A DNA stretch of 54,937 nt, taken from Chloroflexota bacterium. Lineage in GTDB: Bacteria; Chloroflexota; Anaerolineae; DTLA01. Within the stretch, counting starts at the first letter, position 1, and each line of letters opens with the position of its first letter. This document shows, piece by piece, positions 9,951-18,818 of the stretch. A program made the translations under genes and the position numbers. The stretch is from positions 1 through 54,937 of the forward strand of contig JACIWU010000013.1 in the NCBI GenBank assembly GCA_014360805.1, given 5' to 3'. The notes beneath the pieces are model-generated. The model ran no database searches. It was not told the origin of the DNA and saw only the letters and a program-made list of their open reading frames with translations.

Positions 9951-10912
9951 GGTGCCACCTCCACGTATCCGTTCCGGCGAAACCACTCCACAGCCTCCGC
10001 CAGCGCCTGTCGGATGGGCGTCTGGGGCATGCCCAGTTCCTCCACGGCGCGGCGGCAGTCGCACGTCAGCGCCGGCGGGAGAAACCCCCTGCGTCCGGCC
10101 GCGCCGCCCAGCGCCAGGCGCACGGCACGCAGCGGCGACTGTCGGGGCGGCCGCGCCACCCGCACCCCCGCGACCTCGCCCACCAGCCGCAGGAATTCGT
10201 CCCGCGTCAGGTTGCCCTGCACGTTGCCCAGGATATAGCGGCGGCCCGGCTGCCCCCGCTGGGCCGCCAGGATATGCCCGCGCGCCACATCCTTCGCGGC
10301 CACCACGTTCAGGCCGCCCGGCGGAAACGAGGGCGTCTTGCCCCGGAGCGCGTCCAACACCCTGCGCCCGCTGGACGAGGGCTTCACGTCGCCCGCGCCG
10401 ATGGGCGATGTGGGGTTGACCACCACGACGGGAAGCCCCTCCCGCGCCATGTTCAGCGCCAGAAGTTCGGCCAAGTACTTGGAGCGCACGTAGTGGCTGC
10501 ATGAATCCCACAGGTTGAATTCCACATCCTCATTGGGCAGCGAGCCGTCGGCGGGCCTGCCGATGGTGCCGATGGTGCTGGTAACGACAACGCGGGCGTA
10601 GCGCAACCCCGCCGCCACCTGCAAAATGTTCCGCGTTCCCACCACGTTGGTCTCGTACATCAGCGCGCTGTCGGCCTCGCTGGTGGAGTAGAATGCCGCG
10701 ACATGGAACAGCGTGTCGCATCCCTCCATGGCCGCGGCCAGGCTGTCGCGGTCGCGCAAGTCGCCCGGCGCCACCTCCGCGCCCAGTCGCTCCAGCCAGC
10801 GGGTGTCGTGCCCAGGCCGCACCAAAGCGCGCACCGGCACGCCGTCGCCCGCCAGTTCGCGCACCACAAGGCCACCGATGAAACCCGTCGCGCCCGTTAC
10901 GAATGCCTTCAC
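9947..10912 (-). CDS. NAD(P)-dependent SDR epimerase/reductase, HpnA/dihydroflavonol-reductase-like
   Basis: The 321-residue extended SDR has the nucleotide-binding motif GATGFIGG at residues 7-14, DLRDRDSLAAAM, the NVVGTRNIL helix and a YxxxK pair in HYVRSKYLAE. Overall it resembles HpnA-type hopanoid-associated epimerases and dihydroflavonol-4-reductases. The GTG start at 10912 follows GAGGAGG with 8 nt spacing and overlaps the TGA of the radical SAM gene upstream (GTGA). It lies beside a radical SAM protein, as HpnA relatives often do, but no other hopanoid gene was seen in the window. Confidence 0.85.
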   Translation of the reverse strand: MKAFVTGATGFIGGLVVRELAGDGVPVRALVRPGHDTRWLERLGAEVAPGDLRDRDSLAAAMEGCDTLFHVAAFYSTSEADSALMYETNVVGTRNILQVAAGLRYARVVVTSTIGTIGRPADGSLPNEDVEFNLWDSCSHYVRSKYLAELLALNMAREGLPVVVVNPTSPIGAGDVKPSSSGRRVLDALRGKTPSFPPGGLNVVAAKDVARGHILAAQRGQPGRRYILGNVQGNLTRDEFLRLVGEVAGVRVARPPRQSPLRAVRLALGGAAGRRGFLPPALTCDCRRAVEELGMPQTPIRQALAEAVEWFRRNGYVEVAP

Positions 10913-12207
10913 CGACCAAGCCTCCTCGCAACCCTCGCCAAAAGTCCGCGCCGCGCCTGCGCCGACGGCGGCGTCCACGACGCGCGGAGAACCTCGGCGC
11001 GGCGCTGTGCATCCCCCGCAGGCACCGCCCAGTCCATGGATGTGCCCGGATACCTGTCCACAACCTTGACGTGCAACGCCGACGGCCGCATCTCCGCCAC
11101 GAAGCGCGCGGTCTCGGCGATGGCGGCGTCGCTCTCCTGCGGCAAGCCCGTGAGCAGAAACACCCGCAGCGCGACGCCATGGCGCGCGCAGGCCGCAGCC
11201 ACCGCCAGGGCGCGCCCGCGGTACACCTCCGCGCTGGCGGCGTCGCGCACGCGCCTCGCGGCCACAAGCACCGCCGTGTCGGCGGACTCCACGCCCAACT
11301 TCACCGCCGTGCACCCCGCCCGCGCCATCGCCTGCACCAGTTCGGCGTCCAGGTCGTCGGCGCGCGACTCGCACTCCCACGCCAGGCGCACCTTGCGCCG
11401 CGCCAGCCCCTCGCACAGCGCCAGGACGCGGTCGCGCTCCCGGGCGAAAACCGGATCGCGGAACACCACCCGCGCCGGTCGGAACTCCCGCGCCAGATAC
11501 GCCATCTCGTCCACGATCTCGTCCACCGGACGCGGGCGGAACCGATTGCCCTGGGCCACGATATACGGGCAGTAGGCGCAGGCGTGGTCGCACCCCTTGC
11601 TGCCCACGACGGTGAGCATCCCGTAGCCCTGCCAGCGGAACAAATCCCACGCGGGCCGCGGCAGATTCTCCAGGGACTGCACCTGCCGTGTCGGTGCTCC
11701 GGGCTTGCTCAACACGGCTGGCGATAGCGCCCCACGCCACCGCTCCGAATCCGTCCCGAACAACGCCAGGAAAAGGCCCAGCGTCCGCTCCGGCTCGCCG
11801 ACAAGCCACGCCACATCGGGAACCGCGCGCTGCGCATCCTCCATCCACGCCACCGACGCGCCGATCGCCACAATGGGCGTGTGGGGAAGGGCCGCGCGCG
11901 CCGCCCGCAGAAAGGCGACATCCGCCTCCCGCGTAGCCCACGACACCTGCACGATCAACCACGTGGGCATCTGGCCGGCCGCCCAGGCCACCGCCCGATC
12001 CACCGAGTCGCCCTCCAGGACGCCATCGCGCGCCACGACTTCCAGCCCGCCATCCCGCAAGGCCCCCGCCACCGCCGCCAGAGTGTGCGGCGGGTACAGG
12101 AACGCGCCCGGTTCGGGGTACACATTGCCCATGCCGCCCGCGCCCTCGCGGTTGGCGGTCGTACCCGGCAGGCCGGGCGGGTTCACACAAACCGTGCGGC
12201 TGTTCAC
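10909..12207 (-). CDS. Radical SAM protein, B12-binding-like N-terminus
   Basis: The 432-residue protein has an N-terminal Rossmann-like region (residues about 1-150, with HTLAAVAGALRDGGLEVV and IVAIGASV). The SAM core has [4Fe-4S] ligands Cys206, Cys210 and Cys213 in GCDHACAYC and an AVKLGVESA segment near the SAM-binding strands. The GTG start follows GGAGG and overlaps the stop of the upstream glycosyltransferase (GTGA at 12204-12207). It clearly differs in sequence from the other three radical SAM proteins here. A role in modifying a lipid or sugar is inferred from context only. Confidence 0.87.
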   Translation of the reverse strand: MNSRTVCVNPPGLPGTTANREGAGGMGNVYPEPGAFLYPPHTLAAVAGALRDGGLEVVARDGVLEGDSVDRAVAWAAGQMPTWLIVQVSWATREADVAFLRAARAALPHTPIVAIGASVAWMEDAQRAVPDVAWLVGEPERTLGLFLALFGTDSERWRGALSPAVLSKPGAPTRQVQSLENLPRPAWDLFRWQGYGMLTVVGSKGCDHACAYCPYIVAQGNRFRPRPVDEIVDEMAYLAREFRPARVVFRDPVFARERDRVLALCEGLARRKVRLAWECESRADDLDAELVQAMARAGCTAVKLGVESADTAVLVAARRVRDAASAEVYRGRALAVAAACARHGVALRVFLLTGLPQESDAAIAETARFVAEMRPSALHVKVVDRYPGTSMDWAVPAGDAQRRAEVLRASWTPPSAQARRGLLARVARRLGR

Positions 12208-13856
12208 GGCGCACCTCCCCCCAGGGCGTACACCAGCGTGCGACCCTTGTTGCCCACGAACTGGTACACTAGTTTCAGTTCCGGCGGGGCCGTCTCGGCG
12301 TGGAGCAGCGCCTTCATGTGCGGGCGGATGACCGTAACCTCGCGTTCGTCCACCACGACGTAGTCCACGTCATAAACGCGGGCGTACTGCAGAAACTGGG
12401 GCATCTCGGCGCGCGGCGAGGGAACCCAGTCCAGTTCGGCGTACAGGGCGATGGCCAAATCCCGCGCCATGACCACGCTACCGGCGGGCGCGTGGCGCTT
12501 GAGCCACAGCCCGGCCTCGCGGTGGCCGAAGTCCGTGCTCCGCCTGCCCTCGCCCACGGCCACCACGGTCAGGCCCAGAAACGCCAGGCTCACCAGGACG
12601 AGCGGCAACGCGACCAACAAGCGCCGCGCCCACGCCGCCAGCGGCCGGTCTGCCAGCAGCGCCTGCGCCGTGTCCACGGCCCAGTCGCCCATGACGACAG
12701 CGCCCCGTCCCACCCAGGCCAGCGCGATGGGCAGCGCTGGCGCGAAGAACCGAATCTCCACGTGGAACGGCAGGAATGCGATGAGCAGCGGAGTGAGGGC
12801 CGCCGCCCAGTACAATTCCGCAACCGCGCGCCGCCTGTCCCAGGGCGCAGCAAACCACGCCAGGCCCACGAAGACGAGCAGCAGCGTCGGGAATACGGTT
12901 ATGTCAAACCATGCGTCCAGGAGCAGGCGGAAGTTGGCCCACACGCGGCGCAGCGCCTCCATCGGGCTTGCCGCCAACTCCGCGGCCAGGTCGCGCTGGA
13001 ATCGTTCGGGCGAGTACCAGATGATTTCGCGGCCCGTGCTGTCCAGCGACGCCGTAACGCGGTCGTACTCGGCGGGGTCGCGGGCCAGCACCGCCCGCCC
13101 GATGTCGTAGGTAACGCCCAGTTTCCCGCTCACCATCCACCGGCCGGTCTGCGCGTGGATGTACACCAGGTAGGGCATCGCCACCAGCAGCGCCGCCAGC
13201 AGGTATCCGCCCAGCGCCAACCACGCCTTGCCCGAACGCGCCTGCCGCCGCGCCACCACGCCCACCGCCAGCACCAGCGCGCCCAACGCGGCGTAGAAAC
13301 TCCCCTCGGGCCGCGTCAGGTAGGCCAGGGCGAACCCCGCGCCAGCGGCGACGGCAGGCCCCACGCGCCCGCTCTCGGCAGCCACCCACGTGAGCCACAG
13401 CCCCGCGAAGATGCACAGCAGATATAGCGGCTCCGTCATCGTCCCCCAGTACAGTACCGAGGCGTTGAGGGCCGGACACAGCGCCAGCAGAAGGCTCGCC
13501 GCCAGCGCCACGCGCCCGCCGAACAGTCGCCGCACCAGCGCGAAGAACGGCACAATGAGCGCCGCGCCCGCCAGGACGTACACCGCATCGCTGGCGGCCT
13601 TCAGGTTGCCCAGCAGCCGGTAGAACAGGCTCGCCACCAGCGGGAACAGCGGCGCGTAGTGCAATTCGGGGTGGCCCGCCACCGAGAAGCCGCGCCCCGT
13701 GGCCAGATTCCGCGCCAGCGTGAGGTAGTCAGGCTCGTCCCAGCGGATGGCGCGGTCGGCCCATAGAACCAGCGCCAGCCGCACGGCCAGCGCCAGCAGC
13801 GCGATGCCCGCCACCGCGACGTATTCCTTTCGCCCCGCCCGTTTGCTCTCCAACAC
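12204..13856 (-). CDS. GT39-like (GT-C) membrane glycosyltransferase
   Basis: The 550-residue polytopic protein has the GT-C acidic loop IRWDEPDYLTLARNL near residue 37 and a WGTMTEPLY stretch near 137. A soluble C-terminal portion (about 440-550) has LWLKRHAPAGSVVMARD and YVVVDER. It is probably a sugar transferase using polyprenyl-phosphate-linked donors at the outer face. The start is GTG at 13856 after TTGAGG. It is closely similar in layout to the gene at 15503-17188 (same WGTMTEP and C-terminal pattern), so the two look like paralogues. Confidence 0.85.
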   Translation of the reverse strand: MLESKRAGRKEYVAVAGIALLALAVRLALVLWADRAIRWDEPDYLTLARNLATGRGFSVAGHPELHYAPLFPLVASLFYRLLGNLKAASDAVYVLAGAALIVPFFALVRRLFGGRVALAASLLLALCPALNASVLYWGTMTEPLYLLCIFAGLWLTWVAAESGRVGPAVAAGAGFALAYLTRPEGSFYAALGALVLAVGVVARRQARSGKAWLALGGYLLAALLVAMPYLVYIHAQTGRWMVSGKLGVTYDIGRAVLARDPAEYDRVTASLDSTGREIIWYSPERFQRDLAAELAASPMEALRRVWANFRLLLDAWFDITVFPTLLLVFVGLAWFAAPWDRRRAVAELYWAAALTPLLIAFLPFHVEIRFFAPALPIALAWVGRGAVVMGDWAVDTAQALLADRPLAAWARRLLVALPLVLVSLAFLGLTVVAVGEGRRSTDFGHREAGLWLKRHAPAGSVVMARDLAIALYAELDWVPSPRAEMPQFLQYARVYDVDYVVVDEREVTVIRPHMKALLHAETAPPELKLVYQFVGNKGRTLVYALGGGAP

Positions 13857-13891
13857 GATTCCTCAAACCCTCGCCTGTACCCGCGACGCCG

Positions 13892-15481
13892 TCAGCGCCG
13901 CCGATACACAAAGACATCCGCCCCTTCCGTAGCCATCTTGCGGAAGCGGCCTTCATGCTCCACCAGGTCGTACTGCTCGTCCAGCGCCGCCTTCAGCACC
14001 CTGATCTGGCCGAAGTAGGGGTCGTTCGGGTACATGTCAAGCGGCGCGATGAGCCAGATTCGGCCATCGAGCGCGCCGGTGGCCACGAATTCCAGCGTGG
14101 GCGACACCGCCTCGTCCGCCTGCTCCCAGCGGGCGCGCCAGCCCTGCCAGATGATCTCCTCCACGCGGCCGGGCGGCTGCGGGAATGCCACCTGCGCCTG
14201 CTCGCCCGAGAAGTAGAAGTTGAACGGCGTGGCCAGGTAGTCGGGCGCGATGATGACCACATCGTCCGGCCCGGCGGAGTCCTGCACGTACCGCGCGATC
14301 TCGCGCATGGCCGACACGGGCTTGGCGTACAGGTTCTGGAGCGCCGGATACCAGAACAGCAGCGCGATGACCGCCAGCGCCATCAGCCCATACGCCGGGC
14401 GCAGGCCCGAAATCGCCCGCGCCAACAGGAAGCACAGCGGCGGAAACACCGCCATCGCCACATACGACGGGATCAGCCCCTGCGTGCGGCTCGTGGCCAG
14501 AATGCCCACCGCCATCGGGAACAGCAAGGCCAGCACCACCAGGTCGGTCGCGGGCGAGAACTCGTAGGCCACCGCCAGGCGCTTGCGGGATACGGTGAAC
14601 GACAGCACCCCGATAGCCAGCAGGAGCACATACGGCAGCGGACGGTCGCCCGGCCAGGTCATGGACGTCAACTCGTTGAAGATGCGCCAGAAGTGGCCGA
14701 TAGGCGAGTTCTCGCTGCGCACCCAGGGGCCCATGACGATGCCCGGAATGCGGAACTGCTCCAGGAGCGTGGGCAGCCACGGCAGATACAGCAGGCCCAC
14801 GCCCGCCAGCGACACCATCCACGCGCCCAGCGAGGACGGCCGCCGGTCTCGCATGAGCCAGTGCCACGCCACGAACAGGTTCTCGGCGGCAAACACCAGG
14901 ATGCCCCAGTTGTGGCTGTACATCATCAGCACCGACGACACCACCCAACCGGCCCAGTATCGGCGCATGTTGTGGCGCGTGGCGTCGTACAGCGTCCAGA
15001 TGGACAGGAGCGCCAGGAGCGGCAGCAGCGTGTACATCCGCGCCTGCCGCGACACGAGCACGTGCATCGGCAACAGGGCGCCAATGCCCGCAGCCAGCAC
15101 GCCCACGTACCGGCCGAACATGTCGCGCCCGACCGCGTACAGGAGCGGGATGGTGGCAATCCCCAGCAGCGCCGGCAACAGGCGGATGCCGAACTCGTTG
15201 GTGCCCCAAATCTTCGCCCAGAAATGCATGAGGAAGAAGAACAGCGGCGGGTGGCCATCGGCGACGAGCGCCCCCGTGATTCCCGTCGGGAACGACTTGG
15301 CGGCGACGAACAGCCCCTGTGCCTCGTCGCGCCACAGGCCATCCGCGCCCAACTTCCCCAGCCGCAGCGCCGCGCCCGCAAGGGTGAACGCCGCCACCGT
15401 CCACACGTCCCAGCGCAGGCGCGCGGCGACTTTGCCCAGCGCCTGCCTCAACTGCGAAATCCCTTTGCGCAACAACTCCAT
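13892..15481 (-). CDS. GT39-like (GT-C) membrane mannosyltransferase-type protein
   Basis: The 529-residue protein starts with a cytoplasmic segment. The first extracytoplasmic loop carries LWRDEAQG near residue 49 and DGHPPLFFFLMHFW near 76, a hallmark of PMT/GT39 family enzymes. The motif SRQARMYTLLPLLA follows near residue 145, and about 11-12 membrane segments and a C-terminal soluble domain are predicted. It sits between two other GT-C genes with short gaps (35 and 21 nt). Family knowledge points to a polyprenyl-phosphate sugar donor such as the product of the DPM-type gene in this locus. The acceptor is unknown. Confidence 0.85.
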   Translation of the reverse strand: MELLRKGISQLRQALGKVAARLRWDVWTVAAFTLAGAALRLGKLGADGLWRDEAQGLFVAAKSFPTGITGALVADGHPPLFFFLMHFWAKIWGTNEFGIRLLPALLGIATIPLLYAVGRDMFGRYVGVLAAGIGALLPMHVLVSRQARMYTLLPLLALLSIWTLYDATRHNMRRYWAGWVVSSVLMMYSHNWGILVFAAENLFVAWHWLMRDRRPSSLGAWMVSLAGVGLLYLPWLPTLLEQFRIPGIVMGPWVRSENSPIGHFWRIFNELTSMTWPGDRPLPYVLLLAIGVLSFTVSRKRLAVAYEFSPATDLVVLALLFPMAVGILATSRTQGLIPSYVAMAVFPPLCFLLARAISGLRPAYGLMALAVIALLFWYPALQNLYAKPVSAMREIARYVQDSAGPDDVVIIAPDYLATPFNFYFSGEQAQVAFPQPPGRVEEIIWQGWRARWEQADEAVSPTLEFVATGALDGRIWLIAPLDMYPNDPYFGQIRVLKAALDEQYDLVEHEGRFRKMATEGADVFVYRRR

Positions 15482-15502
15482 TCACCCATCTCCAGCGTGC
15501 GA

Positions 15503-17188
15503 TTACGGATTCGGTTTGATTCGGTACACCATCAGCGTCTCGCCCTCGCTGGTGTCCACGTGTACCAGTTCCAGTTCGGGCGGTATCTGCGTCTTGTCCA
15601 TCAGGAAGGCCAGTTGCGGCCGGAGTTTCTCCACCTCGCGGCTATCCAGCACGAAATAGTCCGCCCCAACGTGCCGAGCGTAGCGCAGCACCTCGGGCCA
15701 GGTGGCGTTGGGCGTGGGTTCCCATCGGGCATCCGCATAGAACGCGATGGCCGGATAGCGCGCCATGATGACCGTGTCCCGCGTCGTAGGCAGCGCGTCC
15801 TTTATCCACAGGCCAACGGTCTTGTGCGCGAAGCGGAACGAGCCGCGCGCCGTGTTGTCCATAATGCGCGGGAGCGCCACCACGAGCATCGCGACGATGA
15901 GGAGCGTGGGCAGCCATGTCCCCCAGCGCCGCCAGCGCGGGGCCTCCGACGCCCCGAACAGCAGGCGCGCCGTCCCCGCGACCCACTCGCCCAACCGGAC
16001 GAGACCCGCCGCAAGCCACAGGATGAGCGTCGGCAGCAACGCCGCGATGTACCGCTCCTGGATGAAGAAGACCAGGAACGCCATGACCGGCAGGAGCGAC
16101 AACAGCATGAGGAACTCCCGCTTGGCGCGCGTGCGGCTCCAGGTCTCGCCGAACAGTCCCAGCCCCACCAGCGGCAGGAAGAAGTACGGGAACATGCGCG
16201 GCGAGAACGCCTGCGCCAGGAGCGCCAGGACGTTCTGATACACCAGGCGCACGAACTCCGCGGGCGCTTGCAGGATGGCCTCCACCATGCTCACGTGATA
16301 ACTCTCGCGGGAGAAGAAGAACACCTCCAACCCGGTGGAGTCCAGCCCCCACGTGGCCTTGTCAAAGGCCACCGTGTCGCCGTAGGCCAGCCGCCAACTG
16401 GTAACGAAAGTTACGCCCGCCTTCTCGCTGATCATCCACGCCCCCGTCTCCAGGCGGACGTAGATCATGTAGGGCATGAAGATGAGGGCGAATCCCACCG
16501 CCAGGCACAGCAGTTCCAGCGCTACGCGCCGCGCCTGTAGGGGCGGGTTTGCAGCCCGCCGGCCCGCAATCCACTCGCCCAGGCGAATCACAACGAGATA
16601 GAACAGCAGGATGGCGAAATAGGCGATCCCCTCCGGGCGAACGATGTACGCCGCGCCCGCCGCAAGGCCCGCCAGGAACACCGCCCACGCGCGCCGCCGC
16701 TCCATCCCCGCAAGGAGCGCGAGCAGAGCCCCATACGCGAAGAAGTAGTAGGGCGGCTCGGTCATCGTGCCCCAGAACAGGATAGTCCCCGTGAGCGCGG
16801 GATAGACCGCCGCCACGAGCAGCGCAATATACCCGGCCTCGCGGCTGTAGATACGCCGCGCCAGCAGGTACAAGGGCACCATGAGCGCCGTGCCAAACAG
16901 CACGTAGCAGATGTCGCTGGCGGTCTCCAGGTTGCCCGTGATGAGATAGAAGACGGCGCTCAGGAACGGATACCCAGGCGTGTGGTGCACGTCCGAGTAG
17001 CCCGTGAACGAATAGCCGCGCCCCTCAAACCAGTTGCGCCCCAGCCACAGGTAGAACGGCTCGTCGCCCCACACCACGCGGTCCACGAACAGCACCAGCC
17101 CTAGCCGCACCAGAAACGCCAGGCCGACCAGCAGCCCCACCCACAGCCATTCTCGGTTCCGCGAAGTCTGCCCCGCCCGAACGGTCAT
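15503..17188 (-). CDS. GT39-like (GT-C) membrane glycosyltransferase with a dispersed repeat inside the coding region
   Basis: The 561-residue polytopic protein has the acidic loop VVWGDEPFYLWLGRNWF near residue 39 and ILFWGTMTEPPYY near 137, matching the paralogue at 12204-13856. A soluble C-terminal domain includes YFVLDSREVEKL. Codons at 16531-16560 contain GTAGGGGCGGG and CCCGCC inverted halves and encode RAANPPLQARR in a loop, a sign of an inserted intergenic-type dyad that keeps the frame. The ATG at 17188 overlaps the stop of the DUF2304 gene. Confidence 0.85.
   Translation of the reverse strand: MTVRAGQTSRNREWLWVGLLVGLAFLVRLGLVLFVDRVVWGDEPFYLWLGRNWFEGRGYSFTGYSDVHHTPGYPFLSAVFYLITGNLETASDICYVLFGTALMVPLYLLARRIYSREAGYIALLVAAVYPALTGTILFWGTMTEPPYYFFAYGALLALLAGMERRRAWAVFLAGLAAGAAYIVRPEGIAYFAILLFYLVVIRLGEWIAGRRAANPPLQARRVALELLCLAVGFALIFMPYMIYVRLETGAWMISEKAGVTFVTSWRLAYGDTVAFDKATWGLDSTGLEVFFFSRESYHVSMVEAILQAPAEFVRLVYQNVLALLAQAFSPRMFPYFFLPLVGLGLFGETWSRTRAKREFLMLLSLLPVMAFLVFFIQERYIAALLPTLILWLAAGLVRLGEWVAGTARLLFGASEAPRWRRWGTWLPTLLIVAMLVVALPRIMDNTARGSFRFAHKTVGLWIKDALPTTRDTVIMARYPAIAFYADARWEPTPNATWPEVLRYARHVGADYFVLDSREVEKLRPQLAFLMDKTQIPPELELVHVDTSEGETLMVYRIKPNP
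16540..16560. repeat. Dispersed GC-rich dyad inside a glycosyltransferase gene
   Basis: GGCGGG at 16542-16547 pairs with CCCGCC at 16555-16560 across a TTTGCAG loop. Similar GGCGGG-loop-CCCGCC dyads occur between genes in this window at 47063-47078. Here it lies in frame within coding sequence. Confidence 0.6.
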
Positions 17189-17583
17189 TCCGTGTCTTCC
17201 ACCTCCGCATGCTGCGCGGCGCGGGCCTCGGCCAGTTGCGCCTCCAGGCGACGCACCCGCTCCTTCAGGATCGCCACCTCCTGCGCCAGAACCTTCGTCC
17301 GCTCGCTGAAGCGCGAGATACTGGTGGAGAACTGGAACAGGATGAACAGGATGCAGACCGCCGCCACCAGCCCGATGAACGCCGGCGGGTACGTGATGCC
17401 CAGGGCGAACGAGATGGCGTCCAGCAGGTCAATGACGACGGGCAGCAGCACGAGGACGATGCCGGTGAACAGCCACAGGATGGCGTACTCCTCTTTCAGT
17501 TTGCGGGTGCGCACCAGGTTGACAACGAACACCAGTATCCCGACGCCCACCGCGATGAGCAAGATCCTCGCAGCAAGGCTCAT
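17185..17583 (-). CDS. DUF2304 membrane protein
   Basis: The 132-residue protein has three hydrophobic segments (about 5-23, 37-55, 67-87). A charged, heptad-rich C-terminal coiled coil (about 95-130) contains LAQEVAILKERVRRLEAQL. The KEEYAILWLFTGIVLVLL segment is typical of DUF2304. Family members commonly sit next to GT2 polyprenyl-phosphate sugar synthases, and here two such GT2 genes lie about 2 kb upstream. The ATG at 17583 follows AAGGAGGGGAGAC. It overlaps both neighbours by 4 bp (17185-17188 and 17580-17583). It may anchor or regulate a GT2 enzyme, but this is inference. Confidence 0.85.
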   Translation of the reverse strand: MSLAARILLIAVGVGILVFVVNLVRTRKLKEEYAILWLFTGIVLVLLPVVIDLLDAISFALGITYPPAFIGLVAAVCILFILFQFSTSISRFSERTKVLAQEVAILKERVRRLEAQLAEARAAQHAEVEDTE

Positions 17584-18818
17584 GTCTCCCCTCCTTGCGC
17601 CGCCGGCGCAGGCAATTTGCGCCACAGGATGTAGAAGACCAGCGCGGCCAGCAGCAGCGCGCCGAACATCACATGCGAGCGCACGAACCGCACCGGTATG
17701 GGCGGCAACCGGAACCACTGCCTCCCCAGCATGAAGTAGCCCACCACCAGCGCCCCAACTTCCAGCCACGACCACGGGTAGGTGCTCACGGCGCGGCAGG
17801 CCACGACAATGAGCGGCAACAGCGCCCACACGAAGGCATAGACCTGCGAGTGGGGCTGCGCCAGCAGGAGCACCAGGATGGCCGCCGAGAACTCCATGTC
17901 AAACCGCCGGTCTCGCGCATCGGTGCCCTTGCGCGTCAGCCAGGCCAGCGCCGCGCCCAGGACCGCCGCGCCCCCCAACCACAGGCCCGTCGCCAGGCCC
18001 GGCAGTTCCAGCCCGCGCAGCGTCGGCCAGAACACGTTGGGGCGGAACAGGCGGCTGAAAAACCCGTTGAGCGACTGATTGAGCGGAAACGCGCTGAACG
18101 CCCCGCCCGCATAGACCCCCCACGCCTCCGTGTACGCGGCGAAGTTCTCAGGCCCGGCGATGAGGATGCTCGCGGCCAGCACCACCGCGCCGATGCCCAG
18201 CCCCCACGCGGCCGCCTTCCATTTCCGCTTCCACGCCAGGAACAGGATGAGCGCGCCCGGGAAGAACTTGATGGCGGTGGCGAACCCCAGCGCCGCCCCT
18301 GCCCACTCGTCGCGCCCGCGCTTCAGCGCCAGGAACGCCAGCGCGATGAGCAGGAACAGCAGGATTTCCACCTGCCCCAGGCGCAGACACACCGTCGCCG
18401 GATAGTAGCCGTACAGCAGCACCAGCGCCACGACCGCCCCCGTCCAGTCCAGCCGCCCGATGGCCGCCAAAATCGCCGCGCACGCGCCCAGCAAGAACAG
18501 CGTCGTGAGGCCTGTCCAGATGGCCGCCGCCACGTCGTAGGGCAGATAGGTCAGCGGCACGGTCAGGATGGCCAGCAGCGGCGGGTTGGCGTAGGGCCAG
18601 CGTATGCTGTTGTCTCGCATGTTGAACTGGCCGCTCTCCAGGGCCGCCTTGAACCCCGCGCTGTCGGCGTAGATGTTCTCACCGGCGCGCAGCCGTTCGG
18701 CCGCTTGATACTGCACCTCAAAATCGTGATTGTTCGTGATGCGATAGACGCCCACGCCCCACCACGCCACAAGCGCGACCAGAACCGCAACGACGACAAC
18801 TTGTAGCCACCGATTCAT
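17580..18818 (-). CDS. GT87-type (DUF2029) polyprenol-dependent mannosyltransferase-like membrane protein
   Basis: The 412-residue polytopic protein has an N-terminal TM helix followed by NNHDFEVQYQAAERLRAGENIYA, the acidic loop of GT87. Later motifs RWPYANPPLLAIL, RLGQVEILLFLLIALAF and TAIKFFPGALILFLAWKRKW are typical of DUF2029. GT87 enzymes transfer mannose from polyprenyl-phosphate mannose. The ATG at 18818 overlaps the upstream stop; AAGGAGG lies about 10 nt before it. A longer in-frame start would extend into the deacetylase gene. Confidence 0.87.
   Translation of the reverse strand: MNRWLQVVVVAVLVALVAWWGVGVYRITNNHDFEVQYQAAERLRAGENIYADSAGFKAALESGQFNMRDNSIRWPYANPPLLAILTVPLTYLPYDVAAAIWTGLTTLFLLGACAAILAAIGRLDWTGAVVALVLLYGYYPATVCLRLGQVEILLFLLIALAFLALKRGRDEWAGAALGFATAIKFFPGALILFLAWKRKWKAAAWGLGIGAVVLAASILIAGPENFAAYTEAWGVYAGGAFSAFPLNQSLNGFFSRLFRPNVFWPTLRGLELPGLATGLWLGGAAVLGAALAWLTRKGTDARDRRFDMEFSAAILVLLLAQPHSQVYAFVWALLPLIVVACRAVSTYPWSWLEVGALVVGYFMLGRQWFRLPPIPVRFVRSHVMFGALLLAALVFYILWRKLPAPAAQGGET

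Noticed and set aside
9947-12214. A 755-codon open reading frame joining the SDR gene to its upstream radical SAM region
   Set aside because: The upstream part is an out-of-frame shadow of the radical SAM gene; the SDR start at 10912 has a good ribosome binding site.
13955-16540. Very long open frames on the plus strand opposite the minus-strand genes (also 40548-44072 and 21121-23289)
   Set aside because: They are GC-rich antisense shadows with Arg/His/Gln-rich composition, no recognisable domains and no ribosome sites; the minus-strand genes there match known families.
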